Shown here: positions 1 to 6,466 of the stretch, piece by piece
How the letters are laid out: each line of letters starts with the position of its first letter
How positions within the stretch are numbered: position 1 is the stretch's first letter
NCBI GenBank assembly: GCA_035328465.1
Contig: DAOLIQ010000129.1
Span: forward strand, 1-6,481
Source: JADJEI01 sp035328465
GTDB taxonomy: Bacteria; Bacteroidota; Ignavibacteria; Ignavibacteriales; Ignavibacteriaceae
Reading direction: 5' to 3'
Length of the DNA stretch: 6,481 nucleotides
Program-made: the position numbers and the translations under genes
The notes under the pieces: model-generated
Database searches by the model: none
Seen by the model: only the letters and a program-made list of their open reading frames with translations
What the model was told of the DNA's origin: nothing

Positions 1-2
1 TT

Positions 3-716
3 TATAATGATAAAAATGAAAAGGTTGCAACGCTTCCTGCAGGTAAAAATAAAGGCATAAACCGTGTTAAGTGGTTTATCAGGCAAAAGCCGCCAAAAGT
101 TAAAGCGTCACTTGGCACTTTGGGGAGAACTTTTTTTGGTCCAACATTTCCTCCCGGGAATTATACCATAAAAATTATTAAAGGTGATAAAACTTATTCC
201 GGTAATATTAAATTGATCTATGATCCTGATTCACAGCATTCAATTGCCGATCTTGATTTACAATATCAAACTGCACTGAAAGCCTATAAACTGACTGAAG
301 AATTGGGATTCCTCGATAAACAAACAACCGATCTTAAAGATAAATTGCAGAAGAAATCTGTCGAAATAAAAAATGATGAACCGCTGATAAATTCAATCAA
401 TGAACTTTCGGCTAAACTCGAAACTCTCCATAAAGAATTAGTTTCAACAAACCCAAGCAGACTTTCAGGAGAAGAAAGGTTGATGGAAAAAGTAACAGAT
501 ATTTATGGGGCTATTATGGGATATCAAGGCAGACCAACTGAATCGCAGTTAAAAAGATTGACTTCGCTTGAAGTTGAAGTCTCTAATAAAAGAAATTACT
601 TTGAGGAAATTTTTTCTTCGGAGTTAAATAAAATTAATGAAGAGTTGAAATCAAAAAGTCTATCAGTCATTTTGTTGATGACAAAAGAAGAATATTTGAA
701 AGACAATTCTTACTGA
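3..716 (+). CDS. C-terminal part of a BNR-repeat/VPS10-sortilin-like secreted protein (5' end outside window)
   Basis: The open frame runs in from the left edge without an upstream stop, giving 237 visible residues. The TTG at 120 is internal, because the conserved text begins before it. The first ~65 residues look like a FlgD/Fn3-type beta-sandwich end: 'ATLPAGKNKGINRVKWFIRQ' followed by 'FFGPTFPPGNYTIKI', where the G-x-N-x-x-x-W and P-P-G-x-Y-T signatures are typical. The remaining ~150 residues are charged and helical with heptad-like leucines, and include 'YGAIMGYQGRPTESQLKRL', a tail I associate with proteins annotated as glycosyl hydrolase or sortilin-like (BNR/VPS10 propeller) in Bacteroidota and relatives. 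In that family an N-terminal signal peptide and beta-propeller precede this tail; neither lies in the window, so enzymatic activity cannot be judged. The family is usually exported. The gene converges on the next one and ends in a hairpin. Family assignment is from memory of the motif pattern. Confidence 0.72.
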   Translation, partial: YNDKNEKVATLPAGKNKGINRVKWFIRQKPPKVKASLGTLGRTFFGPTFPPGNYTIKIIKGDKTYSGNIKLIYDPDSQHSIADLDLQYQTALKAYKLTEELGFLDKQTTDLKDKLQKKSVEIKNDEPLINSINELSAKLETLHKELVSTNPSRLSGEERLMEKVTDIYGAIMGYQGRPTESQLKRLTSLEVEVSNKRNYFEEIFSSELNKINEELKSKSLSVILLMTKEEYLKDNSY

Positions 717-726
717 TAATTTTTAG

Positions 727-774
727 AGCCATTCGAAATTTAATTTGTATTGACTTATAATATTTCGGATGGCT
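727..774 (+). terminator. Rho-independent-type hairpin between convergent genes
   Basis: Arms at 727-739 (AGCCATTCGAAAT) and 762-774 (ATTTCGGATGGCT) pair over 13 positions, with a single G.U at 733/768 and a 22-nt loop. On the plus strand the stem is followed by TTTCTT, a fair U-tract, so it should end the BNR-protein transcript. In the other direction the flank is A-rich rather than T-rich, so termination of the minus-strand cassette here is less certain, although the stem lies directly after its stop codon. The long loop is atypical and lowers confidence. Confidence 0.6.
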
Positions 775-777
775 TTC

Positions 778-3330
778 TTATAAAAGATTAAAAGTCTTTT
801 TATAGCTTCTAAGTTTTTTACCATCTATAATCGATATCTGCTCAGCCGCGTTTTTATTGAATTCAATTTCTCCCGAGCAGAAAATAAATATTTTATTTGG
901 CGTATTATTTATTTGCCAAATTCCAGCTAAATATTTATCAATATTATCAGTAGTAACAAATTCGCTAAAAAAGATTATACAATTCAAAGTCAATTTATCC
1001 ACACCGGAAAAATAATCGGCTTTAAGAATGAATTCATTTTTATTAACTCCCGATTCAATATTTAAATTTTCAAAACCTATTTTTCGAAGGAATTGATTGA
1101 TGAGCGAAATAAAATACTCCAGTGTCCATGATTCAAATTTAACTTCACTTTCTTCAGATGCAGGAAAAGTATTTTGAACATCAATAATCTCAAGCCAATC
1201 TGCTTCGTTCAATAACCTCGAGTAGTTATCAGCTTGTAAGGATTCAAACAAATTTTTATCAAGCAGAAACTTTTCCATCAGTTTGCTTTGGATAGTTTCG
1301 TCTATGGTGTTCCGAATCTGATAACTAATTATTTCAATTTGACCGGATAAATTATTTGAGAATGTATCTTCAAGATGCCAGTTATTAATCGGGTTCCACC
1401 AATTGTCAAAAAGAATAATTGAAGGCAGATTCTCACCTGAAATTTTTAATTTCGACAACCTGCCATTAAATATCAATGCATTCGTTCTACTGTTCATAAA
1501 ATTTTCAAAATCTGTATCAGTCAAATTATTTTTCGACGTTCTAAAAGAAATTGAATGATTTTTCAAAACGGGCTCAAGTATTTTTATTCCAAGATTATCA
1601 TACTGCGAACTAACAATAACTTTTCTTCCGGATGCAAGAATAATTTGAATATGTTGAATGAGAAGGTTTGCTTTGGAACTTGATTTATTCACCGAGGAAA
1701 AATTGCACGCTTGTTTCAACTTATGAATTTGCGTAAATATATTTGACTGAAATCGGAATGGATTCCCTTCCTTCACAATCATCGTCATTTCCTTTTTGGC
1801 TGATGCTAAGGCTTCTTCATATTCTGTCCGTTGTAAATTTTCTAAATTCAGCCATTGATCTTTGATTTGATTTTTTCTCCTATTAACATTTTCAATTGAA
1901 TAATTAGAAATACTGATATTTGAATCTTCCGAGGTCACTTTCTGCAATTCTTTAGATAAATATTCTTGAGAGCCTGTTGAAGTAAACCAAATAAAACGAT
2001 TCCTGCATCTATATATTTTCCTAATCAGACTGAAATGCTTTTCCAATTCAAGTTGAAATTCATCACAGATCATCAGATCAAAAAAATTGCAAAAATCATC
2101 ATTGACTAAGTTTTCCGTTAAAGCATTTGAAAGGATTTCATAGGAAGTAATTAGAACGTCGGAAGTGCAATCGGATATCTCATTGAAAAATGATGAGCCA
2201 TTCATCACAACTCTTATCTTATCAAAATTTAAAGCTTTGAGATTTTCAACCCATCCTTCCGGAGAATTAACAAGCGACCTTTCACCAATTCCTTGAAATT
2301 CATTTAAGCCGCAAATTATCAAGATAGAATTTATTTTGGATTTTTCTCTCTGGTTTCCCAATCTGTTAACGATGTTAGAATATTTCTCAGATAAAAATTC
2401 ACCACACAAAAGTTCCTTATTAAAACTTTTAACTAAAACTTCTATTTCGGGCGTGACTTCTTCTTCAGCTTTCCTTTCAAAATAATTTTCAATTGGTATT
2501 TCATTAATGATTTCCTGAGTTTGAAGAATATCCTTATAAACTTGAAAATCATTATCCGAGACGGTGCAACTATCTAACATATCGAATTTGGAGCTGAAAA
2601 TTTTCTGCGATTCAATTGTAATTGATTCGTAATTTTTCTGTAGAGACATATTAATAGGTGATAAAAATTTTAAAATTTTTAGATTTTGGGGAATCAGATA
2701 AGCAGGTATAGCTCGAATCGTAGTCCCGTTCAAAATAGTTGGGTTTATCTTGAAATACTTTTGAGCTTTCTTATTTAGGTTGAATTTTACGCTAAAAATT
2801 TTTTTAGAGAAATTATTTTCTTTTTCACTTAGTAGTTCTATTTGAATAATACTTGCATTTAACGTGTTCAATTTGTCATAAACTTCCGGTAATGATAGAT
2901 TAAATTCATAAATCTTATTAATACTATTTTCAATTTTAGTGTTTGCAAAAAGTTGTGTGCAGGTAAGAAATTTTAGATGTAGTGATTGGTCCGTAATTTC
3001 ATTAAAAAAATCTCCGAATTCAAAATTGAACTTTTTGCTGAGTTGTTTGAAAATTTTAAATCTGAATATAGATACTACAGGACTTTTAAAATTGATAGTG
3101 CCAAGGTTAGAAAAATATTTTGGTGCCAGTATCGAAAATAGGTAGTCTCTTTGATCAGGTGTATCAAATGTGTTTAGAGGAATTTTTGGGAGTAATCTTG
3201 CAGTAGAAGGTTGGGGGAAAAATACTTTTTCATTATCAGGAATTTTTAGCCATTTATGCCAGGCATAATCCTCGGCAGTTGAAATTTCAGCAACAGTCGA
3301 AGCAACCTTCGTCCGTACTAATCGAAGCAT
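778..3330 (-). CDS. Degenerate SNF2-family helicase-like protein with C-terminal Mrr-like domain (predicted ATPase-dead)
   Basis: 850 aa. Residues 1-300 match nothing I recognise. Residues ~300-700 follow the SNF2 order. The Walker A position reads LLCGEFLSEKYSN (307-319) against the usual LLADEMGLGKTIQ: the lysine (K316) is kept, but GxG and T are lost. VLITSYEIL (392-400) matches the conserved strand before motif II. Motif II is DLMICDEFQ (418-426), keeping D423-E424. Motif III is FTSTG (449-453) in place of LTGTP. RRKNQIKDQW and KLKQACNF (537-544) match the RRxK and LRQxCNHP segments. In the second lobe, ILFDNWWNP (639-647) is intact, but motif V (GGxGLNL) is gone and motif VI (DRxxRxGQ) reads DTFSNNLSG, so both arginine fingers are absent. 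TIDETI (675-680) matches TIEExI. Residues ~735-845 resemble an Mrr nuclease fold ending in IIDGKKL, without a clear catalytic Q/ExK. ATG at 3330 lies 2 nt after the upstream stop, so translation is probably coupled. The frame is intact over 850 codons, suggesting a maintained pseudoenzyme. The cellular role is unknown; DNA binding or remodelling is inference only. Confidence 0.75.
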   Translation of the reverse strand: MLRLVRTKVASTVAEISTAEDYAWHKWLKIPDNEKVFFPQPSTARLLPKIPLNTFDTPDQRDYLFSILAPKYFSNLGTINFKSPVVSIFRFKIFKQLSKKFNFEFGDFFNEITDQSLHLKFLTCTQLFANTKIENSINKIYEFNLSLPEVYDKLNTLNASIIQIELLSEKENNFSKKIFSVKFNLNKKAQKYFKINPTILNGTTIRAIPAYLIPQNLKILKFLSPINMSLQKNYESITIESQKIFSSKFDMLDSCTVSDNDFQVYKDILQTQEIINEIPIENYFERKAEEEVTPEIEVLVKSFNKELLCGEFLSEKYSNIVNRLGNQREKSKINSILIICGLNEFQGIGERSLVNSPEGWVENLKALNFDKIRVVMNGSSFFNEISDCTSDVLITSYEILSNALTENLVNDDFCNFFDLMICDEFQLELEKHFSLIRKIYRCRNRFIWFTSTGSQEYLSKELQKVTSEDSNISISNYSIENVNRRKNQIKDQWLNLENLQRTEYEEALASAKKEMTMIVKEGNPFRFQSNIFTQIHKLKQACNFSSVNKSSSKANLLIQHIQIILASGRKVIVSSQYDNLGIKILEPVLKNHSISFRTSKNNLTDTDFENFMNSRTNALIFNGRLSKLKISGENLPSIILFDNWWNPINNWHLEDTFSNNLSGQIEIISYQIRNTIDETIQSKLMEKFLLDKNLFESLQADNYSRLLNEADWLEIIDVQNTFPASEESEVKFESWTLEYFISLINQFLRKIGFENLNIESGVNKNEFILKADYFSGVDKLTLNCIIFFSEFVTTDNIDKYLAGIWQINNTPNKIFIFCSGEIEFNKNAAEQISIIDGKKLRSYKKTFNLL

Positions 3331-3332
3331 TA

Positions 3333-3860
3333 TTATTCGTTAGTTTTTTGAAGCTGAACCTGTTCGCAAGCAAGTTTAAGCCGCTCGAATGGTTCGATAA
3401 TATTTCGCTTTGAAGAAATTTCGGACAACATTTCTTTAATTTCCGGCAGTTCAGACTGAAATTTTTTACCGCTTTCGATACAGACCTCACCGCCGTTCCA
3501 AGGTGCTGGAATTTCTTCTGAAACTGAATTATTATTTTTCTTTTCTGATTTTTCAAATATTCTGACAACTCTTACATTTTGTTTTTCATTTGCACCAAGA
3601 AAAAGTGGATCGCGGACCAGGATCAAATCAACTTCTCCGCTTAGTGCATTGATCAATGGAACAGAAATTAACTCAACTTGAATATGCTCGAGAAGCACAT
3701 CGCCGTATAAAGTTTTTTGAAAATTAGTTGGTTTAATTGGAGCTGTCACTCGAAATTCCAATGGTTTTGTATCTATATCTGTTACTAAAATTGCCCCCAT
3801 CAATCCAGACTTGGTGTCTGAAGCATAACTTTCTAAAAAGCCAATTTTATTTACTTGCAT
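3333..3860 (-). CDS. Uncharacterised 175-aa protein, cassette partner of the SNF2-like protein
   Basis: I do not recognise a named family. The protein has no signal peptide or membrane segment and should be cytosolic. Residues 1-85 look beta-rich and carry the most family-like text: 'GAILVTDIDTKPLEFRVTAP' (22-41), then IKPTNFQKTLYG (42-53), then HIQVELISVPLINAL (59-73) and DLILVRD (78-84). Residues ~103-125 are a low-complexity, Asn/Lys/Glu-rich linker with a PAPWNGG motif. Residues ~130-172 are charged and probably helical. No catalytic motif is visible. The start at 3860 gives a weak upstream GAAAG about 6 nt before the ATG, and no better in-frame start is seen. It is the first gene of a two-gene operon: its TAA is followed by two bases and then the ATG of the SNF2-like gene, which argues for a shared complex or pathway. 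A role as adaptor or substrate-recognition partner is a guess. Confidence 0.75.
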   Translation of the reverse strand: MQVNKIGFLESYASDTKSGLMGAILVTDIDTKPLEFRVTAPIKPTNFQKTLYGDVLLEHIQVELISVPLINALSGEVDLILVRDPLFLGANEKQNVRVVRIFEKSEKKNNNSVSEEIPAPWNGGEVCIESGKKFQSELPEIKEMLSEISSKRNIIEPFERLKLACEQVQLQKTNE

Positions 3861-3931
3861 AGCTGTCTTTCAGTTCAATTTTATATTTATCGCGTTCAGA
3901 TTCTTTAGTTGTAACGTCATTTCTTACATTT

Positions 3932-3961
3932 ATTGTACCAGAGATTTGATTAATAAAACAA
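3932..3961 (-). promoter_or_regulatory. Candidate promoter of the SNF2-like cassette
   Basis: Reading the minus strand, TTGTTT (3961-3956) is followed after 18 nt by TACAAT (3937-3932), and the -10 is preceded by TGG, giving an extended -10 (TGnTACAAT). The predicted leader to the ATG at 3860 would be about 65 nt. This fits a sigma-70 type promoter. The Bacteroidota TTTG/TAnnTTTG type was looked for and not found. AT-rich DNA produces such matches by chance, so support is modest. Confidence 0.35.
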
Positions 3962-4116
3962 AGAACTAACTTTTAATTCTCCTTGATTTTCGAACCTTTT
4001 GTTCACACATGAAATAGCTGTTACAAAATAACATGGTAATTAATGCCGATATTCTCCAAAATTTACATGCTTAATTATAACTGTTCAATAAGTCTTTTGT
4101 ACTAATAAAAATAATG

Positions 4117-4130
4117 TTATTAGCTAATAA
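4117..4130. promoter_or_regulatory. Perfect 14-bp palindrome, candidate metal-responsive operator of feoAB
   Basis: TTATTAGCTAATAA is its own reverse complement. Flanking bases extend the symmetry imperfectly to about 30 bp. It lies 6 nt upstream of the candidate feoA -35 element. Fur and DtxR-family repressors commonly control feo operons through AT-rich dyads at this position. The TTAGCTAA core is closer to a DtxR/MntR-like half-site arrangement than to a classic Fur box, but the assignment to either regulator is inference. The second palindrome at 4153-4162, overlapping the candidate -10, could be a second site. Confidence 0.4.
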
Positions 4131-4136
4131 AATATT

Positions 4137-4165
4137 TTGATAATTAAAATTTATAGTACTATTTT
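4137..4165 (+). promoter_or_regulatory. Candidate feoAB promoter
   Basis: TTGATA (4137-4142, one mismatch to TTGACA) is followed by a 17-nt spacer and TATTTT (4160-4165). This would start transcription near 4172, about 22 nt before the feoA ATG. An alternative -10, TATAGT (4152-4157), has no matching -35. The palindrome ATAGTACTAT (4153-4162) overlaps the -10 region, so a repressor bound there would block the promoter. Sequence-match evidence only. Confidence 0.35.
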
Positions 4166-4193
4166 TATGTAGATTAAATCTTAATAGTATGCA

Positions 4194-4433
4194 ATGCAGA
4201 AAAAATATATGAGAAAAACAGCCTCACAATTAAACTTCGGGGAAACTGCAACAATCAGTGAAATAGATACATCCAATCCTTCATTCAGAAGAATCATTGA
4301 AATTGGATTTACACCCGGACAGGAAATTGAATTAATTAATAAATCATTTTTTAATGATCCGCTTGCGTTTTCAATAAGAGGAACACTGGTTGCAATCCGT
4401 CGAAATGAAGCAGACTGTATTATCGTTTCCTAA
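4194..4433 (+). CDS. feoA: FeoA, ferrous iron transport accessory protein
   Basis: 79 aa, close to the usual ~75 aa for stand-alone FeoA. It is a small cytosolic protein with an SH3-like fold that partners FeoB in Fe(II) uptake. The family pattern is clear: LNFGETATISEI (residues 13-24), then RRIIEIGFTPGQEIEL (32-47), where the usual form is RxxxLGxxPGxxI, then NDPLAFSIRGTLVAIRRNEA (54-73), where GDPxxxxxxGxxxALRxxEA is usual, ending CIIVS. The glycine normally before DP is Asn here. Two ATGs are in frame: 4194 and 4209 (Met6). The second gives 74 aa beginning MRKTASQLN and has AGAAAAAA just upstream, so it may be the true start; neither has a strong ribosome-binding site. The stop codon overlaps the feoB start (TAATG), indicating one transcript and coupled translation. 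An iron-repressed promoter is expected from the upstream palindrome. Confidence 0.92.
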   Translation: MQKKYMRKTASQLNFGETATISEIDTSNPSFRRIIEIGFTPGQEIELINKSFFNDPLAFSIRGTLVAIRRNEADCIIVS

Positions 4434-6466
4434 TGTTTCAAAGTAAATTACACATCCCCCTTATCGCATTGGTGGGCCCGCCTAATTCTGGTAAAACTAC
4501 CCTCTTCAATTATCTCAGCGGGAAGAATCATAAAACTGTAAATTACCCTGGTTCAACTGTTGAATACAATTCTTCAATTTTACAAAATAAATTTGGATTA
4601 AAGGCAGAACTGCTTGACTCTCCTGGGATGGTTAGTCTTATTCCAAATTCTCCGGACGAATCAATTGCAATTGAAGCGCTCTACGATCACCCCGAATTTG
4701 GGGCGCCATCTATTGTCATAGTAACAGCTGATTCAAATCAGCTTACACGACATTTAATTCTCTGCAAACAAGTTATTCAAAGCGGCTTTAGAACCATTTT
4801 AGTTTTAACAATGTTAGATTTATTGAATAAACGCGGATACGATATTGATGAAGTAAAATTAGGATCGGAATTAAAATGCGATGTTGTAAAAATCGATGGA
4901 AGAAAAGGTACTGGCATTCCAAAATTAATTAATATCATCAAAACTAATCTTGACATTATTAAACCGGATAGCAAAAGAAAAATTGAAAAATTTGAAATTC
5001 CAGCCGATAAAAATTATTTACTAAAATCTTTTGCTGAGATTGAACAAATTGAAGATAATGTTCTAATAACTAACGAACAAAACAATAAACAAAGTAACAT
5101 AGAAAAAGCAAATAATGAACTTGTTGTACTTAACAGTGTGAAAAAATTTCCCCACAAAATAGATGAAACTACACTGAAAATTGACCAGTACCTCCTGCAT
5201 AAATATTGGGGATTATTTTACTTCTTTCTAATAATGTCTTTGACCTTTACTTCGATTTTCTGGTTTGCTCAACCATTAATGAATCTTGTGGATAGCTTCT
5301 TCGGTTACGCTTCGGAAGCAGTTTTTCTAACGATGGGGTATACTTGGTACAGCGACTTAATTGCTAATGGATTAATTGCCGGGCTGGGCTCAGTTCTGGT
5401 TTTTGTTCCACAAATTATTATTCTATTTATGGTCCTGGGATTGCTGGAAGACACTGGATACCTTGCAAGGGGAGCAATGTTAATTGATAAACCACTTTCA
5501 AAAATTGGGCTGAACGGACGATCTTTTGTCCCGATGCTCTCAGGTTTTGCCTGTGCTATTCCGGCAATGCTTGCGACAAGAACTATTCCGAACAGGAGAG
5601 AGAGATTACTCACGATTTTTATTATTCCGTTAATGAGCTGCAGCGCCAGATTACCAGTCTATGCACTTTTGATAGCTTTTATAACCCCACCTGAAAAACC
5701 TTGGCTCGGTGGGATTATTCTATCCTCTATCTATATATTTAGTATTATTAGTTCAGTGGTTATTGCTGGATTAATAAATAAATTCAGGAAGAAAATTATT
5801 AATGCAGAGGACTCATCTTCATTTATTCTTGAATTACCCACTTACAGATTGCCTAAAGGGAAAGTGGTATTAAACAATACAATTATCAGCTCGAAACTTT
5901 ATGTGCAAAGAGCAGGTCCGATCATAGTGGGTTTTTCTTTGATACTGTGGTTTTTGACATATTTTCCAAACACAAACCCCCACGTTCAGAGTGAAACTAC
6001 ATCAAAGATTCAGCTACATCAATTACAAAGTGCTGAACGACTATCTCACTCCTATGCATCAGAATTGGGAAAACTAATTCAGCCGATAATGACTCCGCTA
6101 GGAATGGATTGGAGAATTGGAGTTTCACTTGTAGCTGCATTTGCAGCAAGGGAGGTTTTTGTAAGCTCTCTTGCTTTGATTTTTAAAGTAACCGGAGATC
6201 AGGAAACTATTCAACAATCGATTCTTTCTGCAATGAGAAGTGCCGAAATAGAAAGCTCAGGCGAGAAACTATTTACTTTAGCTACAAGTATTGGGTTGAT
6301 TGTTTTTTTTGTATTTGCTATGCAATGTATTTCGACTGTGGCTGTTTCCAAAAAAGAAACAGGCGGTTGGAGAATACCGATTTTACAAATATTAATTTTT
6401 ACTTCAATAGCCTATGTTTTTACTTTTGCTGCGGTGAATGGATTACGACTGTTGGGTGTTGAATAA
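4433..6466 (+). CDS. feoB: FeoB, ferrous iron permease with N-terminal G-protein domain
   Basis: 677 aa; inner-membrane Fe(II) transporter. The cytosolic G domain is residues ~8-175: G1 GPPNSGKTT (15-23), G2 around Thr42 (YPGSTVE), G3 DSPG (62-65; often DLPG). G4 reads TMLD (126-129) where NxxD is normal, and G5 reads DGRKGTG (155-161) instead of SAxxGxG. A polar, Asn/Lys-rich linker (176-245) leads to 'IDQYLLHKYWG' at the membrane. Roughly eight hydrophobic segments follow between 259 and 671. The first gate repeat holds LLEDTGYLARGAMLID (337-352), GFACAIPAMLATR (371-383, Cys374) and MSCSARLPVY (401-410, Cys403). The second gate has AAREVFVSSL (571-580). The ending has no C-terminal Cys cluster, which is normal for this FeoB type. 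ACAIP and AREVF match Bacteroidota-like FeoBs rather than the enterobacterial GCNVP form. The start overlaps the feoA stop by one base, with no own Shine-Dalgarno. Only 15 bp follow the stop, so a downstream feoC or terminator cannot be seen. Confidence 0.95.
   Translation: MFQSKLHIPLIALVGPPNSGKTTLFNYLSGKNHKTVNYPGSTVEYNSSILQNKFGLKAELLDSPGMVSLIPNSPDESIAIEALYDHPEFGAPSIVIVTADSNQLTRHLILCKQVIQSGFRTILVLTMLDLLNKRGYDIDEVKLGSELKCDVVKIDGRKGTGIPKLINIIKTNLDIIKPDSKRKIEKFEIPADKNYLLKSFAEIEQIEDNVLITNEQNNKQSNIEKANNELVVLNSVKKFPHKIDETTLKIDQYLLHKYWGLFYFFLIMSLTFTSIFWFAQPLMNLVDSFFGYASEAVFLTMGYTWYSDLIANGLIAGLGSVLVFVPQIIILFMVLGLLEDTGYLARGAMLIDKPLSKIGLNGRSFVPMLSGFACAIPAMLATRTIPNRRERLLTIFIIPLMSCSARLPVYALLIAFITPPEKPWLGGIILSSIYIFSIISSVVIAGLINKFRKKIINAEDSSSFILELPTYRLPKGKVVLNNTIISSKLYVQRAGPIIVGFSLILWFLTYFPNTNPHVQSETTSKIQLHQLQSAERLSHSYASELGKLIQPIMTPLGMDWRIGVSLVAAFAAREVFVSSLALIFKVTGDQETIQQSILSAMRSAEIESSGEKLFTLATSIGLIVFFVFAMQCISTVAVSKKETGGWRIPILQILIFTSIAYVFTFAAVNGLRLLGVE

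Larger units (their letters stand above)
3861..4193. other. Divergent intergenic region between the SNF2-like cassette and feoAB
   Basis: 333 bp, very AT-rich, with stops in all frames and no ORF with a family-like translation. It must hold the promoters of both operons. The right half carries a perfect 14-bp palindrome (4117-4130), a second 10-bp palindrome ATAGTACTAT (4153-4162), and a repeated CTAATAAAA (4102-4110 and 4124-4132, 22 nt apart). The left half has a promoter-like element on the minus strand. A short TGTTA-CAAAA-TAACA inverted repeat lies at 4019-4033; its role is unclear. The stretch 4034-4100 shows nothing I can name. Confidence 0.7.

Noticed and set aside
120..716. A separate 198-aa gene starting at TTG 120
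   Set aside because: The same frame is open and family-like back to the window edge (ATLPAGKNKG...WFIRQ), so this is an internal codon of a truncated larger gene.
2939..3145. 68-aa plus-strand open frame inside the SNF2-like gene
   Set aside because: It is antisense to a long coding frame with recognisable homology, with no ribosome-binding site and no family-like sequence.
778..3330. Calling the SNF2-like gene a pseudogene
   Set aside because: No frameshift or in-frame stop over 850 codons, the C-terminal region is complete, and coupling to the upstream gene is preserved; loss of motifs alone does not show decay.
3287..3568. 93-aa minus-strand open frame overlapping both cassette genes
   Set aside because: It is a shadow frame of the 175-aa gene and the SNF2-like gene start; its composition (Ser/Lys/Asn/Cys mixture) has no domain pattern.
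778..3860. Naming the cassette a known defence system such as DISARM
   Set aside because: No methyltransferase, DUF1998 protein or phospholipase D gene is in view, and the ATPase motifs are lost; the assignment would be unsupported.
4019..4033. TGTTA-CAAAA-TAACA inverted repeat as an FNR/CRP-like site or terminator
   Set aside because: The 5-bp stem is expected by chance in AT-rich DNA, does not match TTGAT-N4-ATCAA, and has no U-tract.
3861..4193. Riboswitch or small RNA in the divergent intergenic region
   Set aside because: The predicted feoA leader is only ~22 nt and no conserved, GC-containing stem set is visible.
4777..5613. Two minus-strand open frames (4777-4974 and 5305-5613) inside feoB
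   Set aside because: feoB is unambiguous on the plus strand; the antisense frames have no domain signal and mirror its codons.
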